Shown here in pieces: positions 29,538-39,149 of a DNA stretch of 64,000 nucleotides (positions are counted from its first letter, which is position 1; every line of letters begins with the position of its first letter). The stretch comes from Polymorphobacter multimanifer. Lineage in GTDB: Bacteria > Pseudomonadota > Alphaproteobacteria > Sphingomonadales > Sphingomonadaceae. The translations under genes and the position numbers were made by a program. Below the pieces are notes generated by a model, which was not told the DNA's origin, did not search any database, and saw nothing but the letters and a program-made list of their open reading frames with translations. The stretch spans positions 1 to 64,000 of the forward strand of contig NZ_JACIIV010000018.1 in assembly GCF_014205635.1 (NCBI RefSeq). The letters are read 5' to 3'.

Positions 29538-31366
29538 GCGAAAAGCAGGATCTTCGGCTCGACATCAGCGCCAACTCGCAGATCGCCCGTGCCGAGCTCG
29601 AAAAGCTGGCGACCGATCTGGAGCGGATGGACCGGCGCGTAGACCGCACGCAAGGCAACTTCGACAAGCAGTTCAGTGCCATCGATAAATCGGTGGGGCT
29701 GCCGAAGGCGAACATCGCGGGCTTTGTGGCGGCTCTCTCGATCGATGCGATCATCAGCTTCGGGCGCGGGATCCTCGAAGCGGCGGACAATATCGCCACC
29801 GCTGCCGACCAGGCCGGGCTGGGTGCCGAGCGCTACCAGACGCTGACTGAGGCACTGCGCGTGCTCGAGCTTTCCAGCGAGCAGACGGCGACGGTGTTCT
29901 CGAAGCTGCAGGATGCCATCGGCAGCGTGCAGGAGGGCACCGCCGCCCCGGCGCTGGTGGCCACGCTCGACCGGCTGGGCATTCTTTCGGGCATCCTTTC
30001 CGGCGAGATCACCACCACCGAGCAGGCTTTCGATGCGCTCGCGGAAGGGGTGAAGCGCTACAACAGCCAGGCGGCGTTTGCGGCCGATGTGACAGATGTG
30101 GTGGGCCGCAAGGCCGGGCCGGCGCTGGCGGCGGCGCTGAAGGGCGGCTCCGATGCGGTGAAGGAACAGGAGGACCGATTCCGGGAGACCGGGGCGGTGA
30201 TCCAGAAGGAATATCTCGACCGGCTGGCGGATGCGAACGAGAAGATCGACGCCTTTTTCGCGGCCGGGCAGAACAAGGCGATTATCTGGGCGGCCGAGAC
30301 GATCGACGCCTTCAGCCGTGCGGGTGCTGCGGCCGAGGATTATCTGAGCAAGGCGCTGCGCGCGGTGGATGCGGCGCTGGGCGTGGAAACGCGAATTGCA
30401 CCAGCCGGAGCAGGTGCCGGGCGTGAGGCGCAGCGGGCGCGAGATGAGCAGACGCTTGCCGGGCTGAACCAGGGCACGGTGATTTACGAGCAGCGGCTGG
30501 AAGCGTTTCGCCAGAAGTATGGCGAAGACCCGACGATCACAGTGTCTGCCGCGCGGCGGGGTGAGGCGGTTGCAGATCCCCGCCTCAAGCCGACGAAGAC
30601 CTCCGCCACAAAAGCCCGTGCCGCCGCCGTGCCGAAGGACGTTTACGGCGGGCGCACCGCGGCGCAGATCCGTGCGGGCGATGTGTTCGGCGCCAGCCCG
30701 GATGATTTCAGCCAGGGCTCGCTGCTACCGGACATCGACCGGGCACGGAGTGCTGCCGAGTCGCTGGCGGCGGCGCAGGAGCGGGCGCGCTCGGCATCGG
30801 CGGAGTATGAGGCCAACCTCGCCAAGCTGAAGCCCGAAGTCGATTTTCTCGGGCAGGCGATGGACGACATCTTTCGCAACACCAGCTTTTTCGTGGACGA
30901 CATCTCGGGCGGCATCGCTGGCTGGGTGGTGGGTGCTAACAGCCTGGGCGATGCGCTGGAAGACAGCTTCAAGCGCGCCGGGGCATCCTTCCTGCAAAGC
31001 GGCATCAGCACGCTTTTCCGCGCCGGGCTGAACGCGGCGGTGCCGGGCCTCGGCTCGTTCGGCGGCTTTTTTGCCGAGGGCGGACGGCCACCGATGGGCA
31101 AGGCCAGCATCGTGGGTGAGCGCGGCATTGAGCTGTTCGTGCCCGATGTGCCCGGCACGATCATTCCCAACCACAAGCTGGGCGGCGGCGGCGGCGGGCC
31201 GCAAATCTTCGTGACGGTGGATGCGCGCGGCTCGACCGATCCGGCACTTGTGGAGCAGATTGCCACCCGTGCCATCTTGCGGGCGGCGCCGGCACTCGTG
31301 AACGCATCGAAAACCGAGACGCTCGGCACGCTCGGCCGGCGCTCGCTGCCGGGGGGCAGGCGCTGA
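29534..31366 (+). CDS. Tail tape-measure protein (short)
   Basis: The 610-residue protein has a long N-terminal helical region (about 1-120, with IARAELEKLATDLERMDRRV and a hydrophobic SIDAIISFGRGILEAADNIA), a middle Ala-rich helix zone, and a C-terminal region with FAEGGRPPMGKASIVGERGI and GGGGGPQIFVTVDARG, the lambda/TP901 tape-measure ending. Tape length sets tail length, and 610 residues implies a short flexible tail of roughly 90 nm by the usual 0.15 nm per residue. Confidence 0.88.
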   Translation: MSEKQDLRLDISANSQIARAELEKLATDLERMDRRVDRTQGNFDKQFSAIDKSVGLPKANIAGFVAALSIDAIISFGRGILEAADNIATAADQAGLGAERYQTLTEALRVLELSSEQTATVFSKLQDAIGSVQEGTAAPALVATLDRLGILSGILSGEITTTEQAFDALAEGVKRYNSQAAFAADVTDVVGRKAGPALAAALKGGSDAVKEQEDRFRETGAVIQKEYLDRLADANEKIDAFFAAGQNKAIIWAAETIDAFSRAGAAAEDYLSKALRAVDAALGVETRIAPAGAGAGREAQRARDEQTLAGLNQGTVIYEQRLEAFRQKYGEDPTITVSAARRGEAVADPRLKPTKTSATKARAAAVPKDVYGGRTAAQIRAGDVFGASPDDFSQGSLLPDIDRARSAAESLAAAQERARSASAEYEANLAKLKPEVDFLGQAMDDIFRNTSFFVDDISGGIAGWVVGANSLGDALEDSFKRAGASFLQSGISTLFRAGLNAAVPGLGSFGGFFAEGGRPPMGKASIVGERGIELFVPDVPGTIIPNHKLGGGGGGPQIFVTVDARGSTDPALVEQIATRAILRAAPALVNASKTETLGTLGRRSLPGGRR

Positions 31367-31983
31367 TGGCGCTGATTCCGCTCCCCACCGTTGGCACCCG
31401 GGATATCACCTGGGAGATCAGCGACCCTTCGATCAGCTCGCGGTCGATCATCACCCAGAGAACGAAGATCCTGATGCAGCCGGGCACCCGCTTTTCCGCG
31501 AAGGTCGATCTTTCGGTGCAGAACGCCGTGGAGGCGCGGGCATGGAAGCGCTTCTTCACCGCGCTCAAGGGCCGGGTGAACACCTTCGAGCTGCCGGCGG
31601 TAAAGCCGGGCGAGCAGGCGACGGTGACGCCGGCGACGGTTGCTATCATCGGCGGTCCGTACATGGGCGCCAGCATAGTGACGGCCGGCTGGGCGCGGCC
31701 CTCCCCGGCTGTGGTGATGCAGGCAGGCATGACGATCAGCCACGCCGGCCGGCTGCATGTGGTGCAGGCCGATGTGCTGGCCGGCGCGGCGGAGTTCGGG
31801 GCCGACCCCAATCTGGCACGCATCTTCGTTGGCCCCGAGGTGGACGTGAACACCATCGCCACCGCCGCCGTGCGGGTTGCATCGCCCGTTGGCACGATGC
31901 GGATTACCGGCGCCACGCTCGGCTGGGCCGATCTGCTCGAGAATTACCAGCCGCTGAGCTTCACTTGCGAGGAGGCGTTTTAG
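31366..31983 (+). CDS. Distal tail protein candidate
   Basis: The 205-residue beta-rich protein follows the tape measure, where phages code the distal tail/baseplate hub subunit. Visible segments include GTRDITWEISDPSISSRSII and WKRFFTALKGRVNTFELPAV, the latter like the LmbE/Dit N-terminal barrel, and a C-terminal domain with MRITGATLGWADLLENYQPL. Family not certain. Overlaps neighbours by 1 bp. Confidence 0.65.
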   Translation: MALIPLPTVGTRDITWEISDPSISSRSIITQRTKILMQPGTRFSAKVDLSVQNAVEARAWKRFFTALKGRVNTFELPAVKPGEQATVTPATVAIIGGPYMGASIVTAGWARPSPAVVMQAGMTISHAGRLHVVQADVLAGAAEFGADPNLARIFVGPEVDVNTIATAAVRVASPVGTMRITGATLGWADLLENYQPLSFTCEEAF

Positions 31984-32636
31984 TGGATGATTTCAACAGC
32001 GCGGGCATTGCAGCACTTGAGGCGCAGATTCTCAACGTCCGCTGGATTGTGTTCCTCGATATCGCGAGTCTGCCGCTGCGGGTGACGAATGCCGATCGGC
32101 CGCTGCAATTCGATGTGCTGGTGGATGATCCGCTGCTGGCGGGCTTCACCTTCGGCAAGATCGACAATGTGCTCGATGTGAGCGAGGTGTTCCACCAGCC
32201 GGGCGGCGGGGCGGGGATGACCTTCATCCTTTCCGGCCTGACCGGCATCGACACCGCCGAATTGAACGCGATCGGCGACAAGAGCCGGTGGCAGGGGCGG
32301 CCCGCCGCGGTGTGGGCCGCGGTGCTCGATCCGGCCAGCCAGGCGGTGATCAGCGTCAAGCGCATCCACACCGGGCCGATGGGCGTGCCGAAGATCGGCT
32401 TCGATGGCAGCTCGCAGACGATCGTGCTCGATATCGAGAGCGAGAGCGCCATCTTCGCCGAGGCGGGGAACAGCAGCTACCTCGACCAGGCGCGGGTGGA
32501 CCCGAGCGACGACATTGCCAGCGCGATGCTGGCGGCAGCCTCCGGCCTGACGCGCGGGCGCGGCATCGGCGGCACCGCTCCCAGCGAATTCGAGCGGCAG
32601 GTGGTGCCGTACTTCGAGCAGAGGTTCATCCCATGA
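31983..32636 (+). CDS. Tail tip protein, GTA gp12/DUF2163-like
   Basis: The 217-residue protein (VRWIVFLDIASLPLRVTNAD, GIDTAELNAIGDKSRWQGRP, KRIHTGPMGVPKIGFDGSSQ) resembles the hub proteins that sit between distal tail protein and peptidase in GTA-like tails. The GTG start overlaps the TAG of the preceding gene. Assignment is mainly by order and by the mention of a TG-P-KI-FDG pattern. Confidence 0.65.
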   Translation: MDDFNSAGIAALEAQILNVRWIVFLDIASLPLRVTNADRPLQFDVLVDDPLLAGFTFGKIDNVLDVSEVFHQPGGGAGMTFILSGLTGIDTAELNAIGDKSRWQGRPAAVWAAVLDPASQAVISVKRIHTGPMGVPKIGFDGSSQTIVLDIESESAIFAEAGNSSYLDQARVDPSDDIASAMLAAASGLTRGRGIGGTAPSEFERQVVPYFEQRFIP

Positions 32637-33124
32637 TTTCGGGGCCAATGATGCCGGTGCGCTTTCCCAACTGGCAGGAGCGGCTCGGCGACTTCATCGA
32701 GCGCCATGCCGAAACGCCGTTCCGCTGGGGCGAGCATGATTGCGGGCTGATGGCCGGGGCCGCCGTGGCGGCGATGACGGGCCGAGACTACACCACGCCG
32801 CTACGAGGCCGATACAGCACCGCCCGGGGCGCTGCGCGCGCGTTGCGGCGCTTCGGGGCGGGGAGCATCGCCGCGACCTTCACGGCAGCACTTGGCGAGC
32901 CGGTGCCGGTGATGCTCGGGCACCGCGGGGACATTTGCGGCTTCGAAGGGGCGGTGGGAATTTTGCTGCCCGAGCATGGGCTGTTCGTGGGGCGCGCCGC
33001 CGATGATGCGCCGGTGATGGAGACTCGCTGGGGAGCGCGGATCATGGGGCATGGCTGGGTGCGGGTGCCCCGCCAGCTGCTAGACCCGGTATGCTGGCAT
33101 GTGCCTTTCGAGGGCGAAGGCTGA
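32633..33124 (+). CDS. DUF6950-like tail protein, NlpC/P60-like
   Basis: The 163-residue protein has FPNWQERLGDFIERHAETPF followed by WGEHDCGLMAGAAVAAMTG, the pattern of the DUF6950/NlpC-P60-like family in which the HDC cysteine would be the nucleophile. A later LGHRGDICGF and VGILLPEHGLFVG place the His region. In related phages this gene provides a tail-tip peptidase that helps DNA injection through peptidoglycan. Activity is not certain. Confidence 0.8.
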   Translation: MISGPMMPVRFPNWQERLGDFIERHAETPFRWGEHDCGLMAGAAVAAMTGRDYTTPLRGRYSTARGAARALRRFGAGSIAATFTAALGEPVPVMLGHRGDICGFEGAVGILLPEHGLFVGRAADDAPVMETRWGARIMGHGWVRVPRQLLDPVCWHVPFEGEG

Positions 33125-36100
33125 TGGGCAAGATTCTCAAGCCCATCGCGATCGGCGCGCTGATTATCGGCGCGGTCGTGCTGACCGGCGGGGCGGCGGT
33201 GATCCCCGGCCTGGTCGCCACCAGCACAACCGCCGTGGTAGCGGGCACGACGCTCACGGTGGCGGTGGGCGCCACGGCGGCGACGGTCGCGGTGGCGGGC
33301 GGCATTGCCGGTGTGCTGGCCACGGCGGCACTCTCGATCGCGGCGGGCTCGATCCTTTCCGGGGTGGGGGCGATCTTTGCCAAGACGCCGCCGATCAGCG
33401 GGGCAACGCTCGGGCGGCTGAGCCCCAGCCTCAACGCGAATGTGCAGCGGGGCACGGTGTTTGGCACCACTGCGATGCACACTGATGTGCTCTACCTATG
33501 GTTCTCCGGCACCGATGAGGAATATGTCGATGCCATCGTGTGCCATGCCTCCCACCGCTGCCACGCGGTGCGCGAGATGTATTTCGACGGGAAGCTGGCC
33601 TGGACGGCGGCCGGCGGGGTGCAGGGTGAATTCGCGGGCTATCTGACCGTTGCGGTGAGGTTGGAAGGCACCGCCGCCAACGGGGTGACCTTCGGCGGGT
33701 GGAGTGCGGCGAGCCAGAAGGCCATCGGTCTTTGCTACAGCCACATCCGGGTGAAGCGCAGCGGCAACACGAAAACCACCACCTCGCCGCTGCCGGGCGG
33801 GCTGCCGGGGCAGATGGTGGTGATCGGCGACGGGATGCCGGTTTATGATCCGCGCCGCGACAGCACCGCCGGCGGCAGCGGCAGCCACCGCCTGAACGAC
33901 AACACCACCTGGCAATTTGTGGATGGCGGCACGGTGCTGGGAAGCAACACGGCCCTGCAGGCGCTGAGCAACTGCCGGGGCTGGTGGAAGAACGGCCAGC
34001 GACTGGTGGGCGGCTCGGCCAGCCCGGCGCGGCTCAATGTGGCGAGCTTTGCTGCGGCGGCCAACCTTTGCGATGAGGTGATTTCGCTTTCGGGCGGTGG
34101 CAGCCAGAAGCGCTACGAGAGCGGCGCGGTCTTCCGCGATGACCAGCCGGTGTCCGGCCAGCTCGATGTGCTGATGACGGCGTGCCAGGGCGAGATCGAT
34201 GACAGCACCGGGCGGATTGCGATGCGCATCCGCCACAATGACCTGGCCGATGTGGCGCTGGCGCTGGGGCCCGACGACATCACCGGGTCCGGCAGCTATG
34301 TGCCCGCGCTGAAGCTGAGCGAGACCTTCAACATCGTGCGCGGCCGGTTTGTGGATGGCTCCGCCACCGGGCTTTACCAGCTCAATGATTATGCGCCGAT
34401 CGTGCTCACCAGCCCCGATGGGGTGGAGCGGGTGCGGCCGGCGGACTTCGGCGCGGTGCAGGACGGGCGGCGGGCCACGCGGCTGGCGCGCGGCATTGCG
34501 CAGAGTGCGCAGTTTCCCGGGATCTTCACCGGCATCTTCGGACCAAGGGCGCTGCTGCTACGGCGCGGCAAGATCGTGACGCTGACGCTGCCGCAGCTGA
34601 ACTTCGTGGCCAAGAAATTCCGGGTGCTGAGCCAGAGACTGGAAATGACCAGCGGTGATGTGGAGATGCAGCTGGGCGAGGAAGACCCGGTGATCTACGC
34701 CGGCGACGGCGGCGAGGAAGGCCCGGTGGTGGTGCCCGCTCCGGTGCTGTTCGACGGGACGCAGTATCCGATCGTGCCGCTCGGCGTGGAGCAGGGCGCC
34801 ACCCGCAACAACCCGCGCGGCACTTACAACGCCGGGGCAACCTATGTCTTCGGCGATTCGGTGATCTTCGCCGGCTCCACCTATCAGCTGATCGTGTCGA
34901 ACAGCATCGGCAACGCGCCGCCGGACGTGGCGCGCTGGGCGCTCGTGGCGGCGGCAGGTTCCGGCGTGCCCGGTGCAGATGGCCTTCCCGGCATCACCAT
35001 CGAGGTGACGAACGAAAACCATTCGGTGGCCACCGAGGCGGATGGTTCGGCGGGCAGCTACACCGCTGCCGGCGGGCTGATGCGGCTGACGCGCGGCACC
35101 ACCGTGCTGACGCCGGTGTTCAGCATCGCCGCCGCCACGCCTGCCACCAGCTGGATTACCATCGATGCGAGCACTGGCGTTTACACGGTGACCGATCCCG
35201 GCGTGACGCAGGCCACCGCGACGCTGCGCGCGGCCTGGGCGGGGCTGAATTATGACCGTACCTACACGCTGAGCAAAACCTTGCGCGGGGTGGAGGGGCC
35301 GAACCTGCAGCTCAGCGCGAGCTCGCAGGGGTTCATCTTCCTCGACAATGTGGCGACGCCGGGAAGCCAGACGATTACGCTTACCGCTGCGCTCACCAAC
35401 CTTTCGGGCACCGCCACCTTCAGCGCCTCGCCATCGGTGACGGTGGCGGGCAGCGGCAACAGCCGCACGCTGGCGATCGGCGATTTCGGGGCGAACCGGC
35501 AGGTGACGGTGGAAGCCACGCTTTCCGGCATTACCGACCGCATCACTATCGTGCGGCTCGACCGCAGCACGGCGGACGCGGGCGCGAACCTGGTGGCGGC
35601 GGCGAACAGCAACCGGGTGCCGTTCAGCCGCATGGAGCGCAAGACCGAGGGCTGGGGGGTGCTGTTCAACCCGTTCTCGCTGGCCTTCACCGAAGGCGAT
35701 GGCGATTTCGAAAACCGGCGTTTCTATGCGGCCTTTGTGACCGCGACTGCAAGCGCACAGTTGATCAGCATCGGCAGCACTACGGCAGGCGAAATGCGCG
35801 TGAGCGCCCTTGAGCGCCTCTCCGTATCGGGGCGCGTCGATGCCTTCGGCTTCGTGAGCAGCTGGTTGTTCCGCGCTGTCATCCGGCTCGCCGATGGCAG
35901 CTTCGCTTTCGAGACAATTGCGTTCGGCAGCGGTGCTATCGGAGCGGCGACCCTGACTACCGGCTTCATCGTGATGCCAGCCACTGCCGTCGCGATGAGG
36001 CTGGAGCTTCTCGCGATCACCAGCGGCGCAGGTGCCATGACGCTGGCGATCTCCGAGCCGATGGTAACGAGTGCGGTCACCGGGCAGGCGTTGCACCCGC

Positions 36101-37323
36101 CGTTCACGGCCGGTCCGAATGCGCAGTCCGGCGCCACGGTTGGTGCGCCTGCCGGCACGATGGTGGGCGGGCAGGAGGCGGCGGCGTTGGTGGCGGATGC
36201 TGCCACGGCGAAGGCCGATGCGACAACGGCGCTGGTGGCGCTGGGCGACATCGCCAGCGATGGCATGTTCTCGGTGCCCGAGAAGCTTCAGGTTCGCACG
36301 CTGCGCGATGCGATCGAGATCGAATATCCGGTGCTGCTGGCACGCGCCGCGACCTTCGGTGTGAGCAGCTCGGCCTACACCTCGGCGTACAACGCGCTCA
36401 TCAGCTACCTCGCCTCGGTGGCGATCGACACCAACGTCAAAACCAGCATTTCGCGCTCGGCCTTCGCCGCCGCCTTCGCTGCCTATTTCGATGCGCGTGA
36501 TGACATGGCGGATGCGAATGTCGCCGTGGCCTCGCAGCGCGCGACATGGGCGACCGTGAGCGGCACCGGGCGGCCGGCGGACAATGCCGATGTGACCGCG
36601 GCGAATGCGCCGGTGGCGGTGCCGGCGGCGACACAGGTTATCCGCACTGATTCGGCGTTCACCGCTCTCGCGGGGCAGCTGCCCCGCGAGGCGCAGTTCC
36701 GGCTGCGGGTGGGGGGCGTTGACGTCACCACCTCGGCCGCCTGGTCGAGCGTTTCCTACAGCAATACTGCCACAATCGGCGGATCGACCGGGTTGCTCAC
36801 CATCACCGCGATTTCGGGCGATGGGCGGGTGGACGTGCAGGCGGTCTATGCCGGTGTCACCTATCCCGCGACGATGGGCGTGATCCGCCAGCGCGAGGCA
36901 CCGCCCACGAGCGGCGGCGGTGGCTCGGGGAGTGCGGGCTCGGCTTCGGGGACGATCAGCTTCCTCACCTCGAGCACCAGCTACGGCAGCCCGGCGCTCG
37001 ACTTGACGGTGACGGCGGGCAGCGGCGGCAGCGTGGCGCTGGCAGCGGCGGCTTCCTACACCAGCGGCACGCCGGGCGTGGTGCTGGGCGCGGCGGGCAA
37101 ATGGCAGTGGCGGATCGTCGGCGGCACCTTTGCCGATGTGACCGGCGGCGAGGGCTTCCATTCGGTGAGCGCCGATGATGTTGAGTTCGGCATCATCGAG
37201 GTCAACCGCACGCAATCGGGGCTGACGGCGGGGGGAAACTACCAGTTCCAGTTTCTTCTGCGCTCCGGCTTTGGCGGCGTGACAGCGAGCTTCGGCGGCG
37301 GCGGATCGGCGGTGGCCTCATGA
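33124..37323 (+). CDS. Central tail fibre / host-specificity protein (gpJ-like)
   Basis: The 1399-residue protein has a hydrophobic Ala/Val/Gly-rich N-terminus (1-85; membrane-active, as in many tail hub proteins), a hub domain (about 90-530; LYLWFSGTDEEYVDAIVCHA, KLSETFNIVRGRFVDGSATG, LNFVAKKFRVLSQRLEMTSG), a carbohydrate-binding-like module (about 570-620; YNAGATYVFGDSVIFAGSTY), then several Ig-like domains and a helical segment (about 1010-1150) before a Gly/Ser-rich tip. It should recognise the host receptor. Overlaps both neighbours by 1-4 bp. Confidence 0.85.
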   Translation: MGKILKPIAIGALIIGAVVLTGGAAVIPGLVATSTTAVVAGTTLTVAVGATAATVAVAGGIAGVLATAALSIAAGSILSGVGAIFAKTPPISGATLGRLSPSLNANVQRGTVFGTTAMHTDVLYLWFSGTDEEYVDAIVCHASHRCHAVREMYFDGKLAWTAAGGVQGEFAGYLTVAVRLEGTAANGVTFGGWSAASQKAIGLCYSHIRVKRSGNTKTTTSPLPGGLPGQMVVIGDGMPVYDPRRDSTAGGSGSHRLNDNTTWQFVDGGTVLGSNTALQALSNCRGWWKNGQRLVGGSASPARLNVASFAAAANLCDEVISLSGGGSQKRYESGAVFRDDQPVSGQLDVLMTACQGEIDDSTGRIAMRIRHNDLADVALALGPDDITGSGSYVPALKLSETFNIVRGRFVDGSATGLYQLNDYAPIVLTSPDGVERVRPADFGAVQDGRRATRLARGIAQSAQFPGIFTGIFGPRALLLRRGKIVTLTLPQLNFVAKKFRVLSQRLEMTSGDVEMQLGEEDPVIYAGDGGEEGPVVVPAPVLFDGTQYPIVPLGVEQGATRNNPRGTYNAGATYVFGDSVIFAGSTYQLIVSNSIGNAPPDVARWALVAAAGSGVPGADGLPGITIEVTNENHSVATEADGSAGSYTAAGGLMRLTRGTTVLTPVFSIAAATPATSWITIDASTGVYTVTDPGVTQATATLRAAWAGLNYDRTYTLSKTLRGVEGPNLQLSASSQGFIFLDNVATPGSQTITLTAALTNLSGTATFSASPSVTVAGSGNSRTLAIGDFGANRQVTVEATLSGITDRITIVRLDRSTADAGANLVAAANSNRVPFSRMERKTEGWGVLFNPFSLAFTEGDGDFENRRFYAAFVTATASAQLISIGSTTAGEMRVSALERLSVSGRVDAFGFVSSWLFRAVIRLADGSFAFETIAFGSGAIGAATLTTGFIVMPATAVAMRLELLAITSGAGAMTLAISEPMVTSAVTGQALHPPFTAGPNAQSGATVGAPAGTMVGGQEAAALVADAATAKADATTALVALGDIASDGMFSVPEKLQVRTLRDAIEIEYPVLLARAATFGVSSSAYTSAYNALISYLASVAIDTNVKTSISRSAFAAAFAAYFDARDDMADANVAVASQRATWATVSGTGRPADNADVTAANAPVAVPAATQVIRTDSAFTALAGQLPREAQFRLRVGGVDVTTSAAWSSVSYSNTATIGGSTGLLTITAISGDGRVDVQAVYAGVTYPATMGVIRQREAPPTSGGGGSGSAGSASGTISFLTSSTSYGSPALDLTVTAGSGGSVALAAAASYTSGTPGVVLGAAGKWQWRIVGGTFADVTGGEGFHSVSADDVEFGIIEVNRTQSGLTAGGNYQFQFLLRSGFGGVTASFGGGGSAVAS

Positions 37324-37844
37324 TTGCGATCGTGCACGACGAAACCGGCGAGTTGCGCTTTGTGGAGACGATGGGCGGCATGGGGCCGGAGTGGCTCGTG
37401 GTGGCGGAGGAGGCGCCCGAGGGCCTTGCTGACACGCCCTGGCTTGTGGTGGAGGGCGCGCTGGTGCCCGATCTGGCGGCGGTGCGGGCGGTGCAGCGGG
37501 CGCTGATCAACGGTGCCCGCGACGCAGCGCGCGATGGCGGCGTGGACACGCCGAGCGGGCGCTTCGACAGCGATGCCGAAAGCCGGGGGATGCTCAACGG
37601 TGCTGTGACCACTGCGATGCTGGCGACGCAGCAGGGGGGCGCCTTTTCGGTTGACTGGACGCGCGCCGATGACAGCGAGGTGAAACTAGATGCGCAGGCG
37701 GTGGCGGTTGCCGGTGTGGCGGTCGCGGCCTGGGTGAGTGCCGTGCACGAGCGATCGCGGGTGCTGAAGGCGCGCATCGATGCAGCCGAGACGGTGGAAG
37801 AGATTCGAGCGGTGATCTGGTCGCTCGTGGATGAGGAGGACTGA
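37320..37844 (+). CDS. Tail-associated protein with DUF4376-like C-terminus
   Basis: The 174-residue protein begins MIAIVHDETGELRFVETMGG and has a C-terminal DUF4376-type domain: RDGGVDTPSGRFDSDAESRG, then SVDWTRADDSEVKLDAQAVA and VHERSRVLKARIDAAETVEE. Such proteins follow fibre genes and may be fibre chaperones or tip subunits. Confidence 0.8.
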   Translation: MIAIVHDETGELRFVETMGGMGPEWLVVAEEAPEGLADTPWLVVEGALVPDLAAVRAVQRALINGARDAARDGGVDTPSGRFDSDAESRGMLNGAVTTAMLATQQGGAFSVDWTRADDSEVKLDAQAVAVAGVAVAAWVSAVHERSRVLKARIDAAETVEEIRAVIWSLVDEED

Positions 37845-37846
37845 CT

Positions 37847-37993
37847 GTGGAGATTGATATGATCGTGATCTTTCTGATCGTGCTTGTGGTCGCTGGGCTG
37901 CTTGTGTGGCGCTCGTGGCGGCACCGGCCGCCGGCTCCGGGTGCGGACCTGGCCGAGCGCGATGGTGACCAGCCGCCGCGTGCCGAGCCGTGA
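37847..37993 (+). CDS. Single-span membrane peptide ahead of endolysin
   Basis: The 48-residue protein has one transmembrane helix (MIVIFLIVLVVAGLLVWRSW) and a Pro/Asp-rich tail. The GTG start is 2 bp after the previous stop, and the TGA overlaps the endolysin ATG. A pinholin/antiholin-type role is possible from position alone. Confidence 0.55.
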   Translation: MEIDMIVIFLIVLVVAGLLVWRSWRHRPPAPGADLAERDGDQPPRAEP

Positions 37994-38700
37994 TGCGGCC
38001 GGCGGCTGTCGAATGGCCAGTGGTGCAGCGGCGGCTCGGTGTGGCGGCGGATGGACTGCCGGGGCCGGTGACCTTTGCCGCCCTGTTTCGCGCGATGGGA
38101 GCGGACCGGCTGGCGGTGCCGCTGGGGGCGGCGGCGTTCGCTGCGCTGCAGCCGGCCGGGATCCTCTCCACGCAAACGCGGCTGGGGCACTGGCTGGGGC
38201 AGAATGCGCATGAGAGCCTTGGCTTCACGCGGCTGGTCGAGAGCCTGAACTATACTTCGGCGGCGCGGATCCGGGAGGTGTGGCCCAGCCGGTTCCCCAC
38301 CGTTGCTGACGCCATGCCGTTCGTGCGGCAGCCCGAGCTGCTCGCCGAACACGTTTATGGCGGGCGGATGGGCAACAGCTGGCGGGGCGCTGGCTGGCGG
38401 TTTCGCGGGCGCGGGCTGAAGATGATCACCGGGGCGAACAACTACGCCTGGCTGCAGCAGATCACCGGCGTGCCGCTGATGCAGCAGCCGGACCTTGCGG
38501 CCGAGCCGGCCACGGCGCTGCGGCTCTCGGCTGCCTATTGGGCGCATGTGGGGTGCCATGGCTGGGCCGATGCCGATGATGTGCGGCGGCTGTCGAACCT
38601 CATCAACCGGGGCGATGCGCGGGCCCCGCAATCCCCGATCGGGCTGGCGGACAGGGTGGCGCGCACGCGGCGCGCGGCGGCGCTGATCGGCGGGCAGTGA
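37993..38700 (+). CDS. Endolysin, GH19 chitinase-like muramidase
   Basis: The 235-residue lysis enzyme has a short N-terminal peptidoglycan-binding-like helix pair (about 5-40), then a GH19 domain: RLGHWLGQNAHESLGFTRLV with catalytic Glu74, the second Glu83 (LVESLNY), AEHVYGGRMGN and FRGRGLKMITGANNY. There is no signal peptide, so export requires the holin. ATG at 37993; GTG one codon upstream is an alternative. Confidence 0.9.
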   Translation: MRPAAVEWPVVQRRLGVAADGLPGPVTFAALFRAMGADRLAVPLGAAAFAALQPAGILSTQTRLGHWLGQNAHESLGFTRLVESLNYTSAARIREVWPSRFPTVADAMPFVRQPELLAEHVYGGRMGNSWRGAGWRFRGRGLKMITGANNYAWLQQITGVPLMQQPDLAAEPATALRLSAAYWAHVGCHGWADADDVRRLSNLINRGDARAPQSPIGLADRVARTRRAAALIGGQ

Positions 38701-39149
38701 GGGGGCTGGGCCGGCTGCTGCGCGGCCTGACCACGGCCAAGGATGGCACGACGCCCTCGGTCATCCGCATCTGGGGGCTGGCCTTTGCGCTGATCGATCT
38801 GGCGATGAGCATGAGTTTCCTCGCGCTGGTGTGGATGGCGGCGGGCGGGCGCGTGGCGATGGGCTTTGACGTGATGAGTGCTGCGCAGGGCTTCGGGCTG
38901 CTGATGGCGGCGCACTGGGCCGGGCTGGCCGGCTTTGCGGCGGCGCTGCGGTGGCAGGCGAGCGTGACGGCGGGCAACGACTTTGGAGGTATATATGGGC
39001 GTTCTGATGGTTCTGAGGCGGGTGCCGGCTTGGGCGTGGAAGTTAGCGGGGGCAGTGCTGACGCTGCTGCTGGTGGAGTGGCTGCTGGCCGCCCGGGTGG
39101 AGCGGCGGGTGGACCAGGCGCGGAAGGATGGGGCGGCGGCGCAGGCTGA
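38697..39149 (+). CDS. Holin candidate
   Basis: The 150-residue protein begins at GTG overlapping the endolysin stop. It has two hydrophobic helices (about 25-50, IWGLAFALIDLAMSMSFLAL; about 62-86, QGFGLLMAAHWAGLAGFAAA). The C-terminal 50 residues are Gly/Ala-rich and lie over the spanin gene in another frame. Position between endolysin and spanins and the hairpin topology fit a holin; some phages code a DUF-type membrane protein here. Confidence 0.65.
   Translation: MRGLGRLLRGLTTAKDGTTPSVIRIWGLAFALIDLAMSMSFLALVWMAAGGRVAMGFDVMSAAQGFGLLMAAHWAGLAGFAAALRWQASVTAGNDFGGIYGRSDGSEAGAGLGVEVSGGSADAAAGGVAAGRPGGAAGGPGAEGWGGGAG

Noticed and set aside
34558-37215. 885-codon minus-strand frame opposite the tail fibre gene
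   Set aside because: Antisense shadow of a Gly/Ala/Thr-rich gene; Arg/His-rich composition with no domain.
15074-37323. Gene transfer agent cluster
   Set aside because: Tail genes resemble GTA families, but the block has integrase, att sites, repressor, replication and lysis genes and sits in a tRNA.
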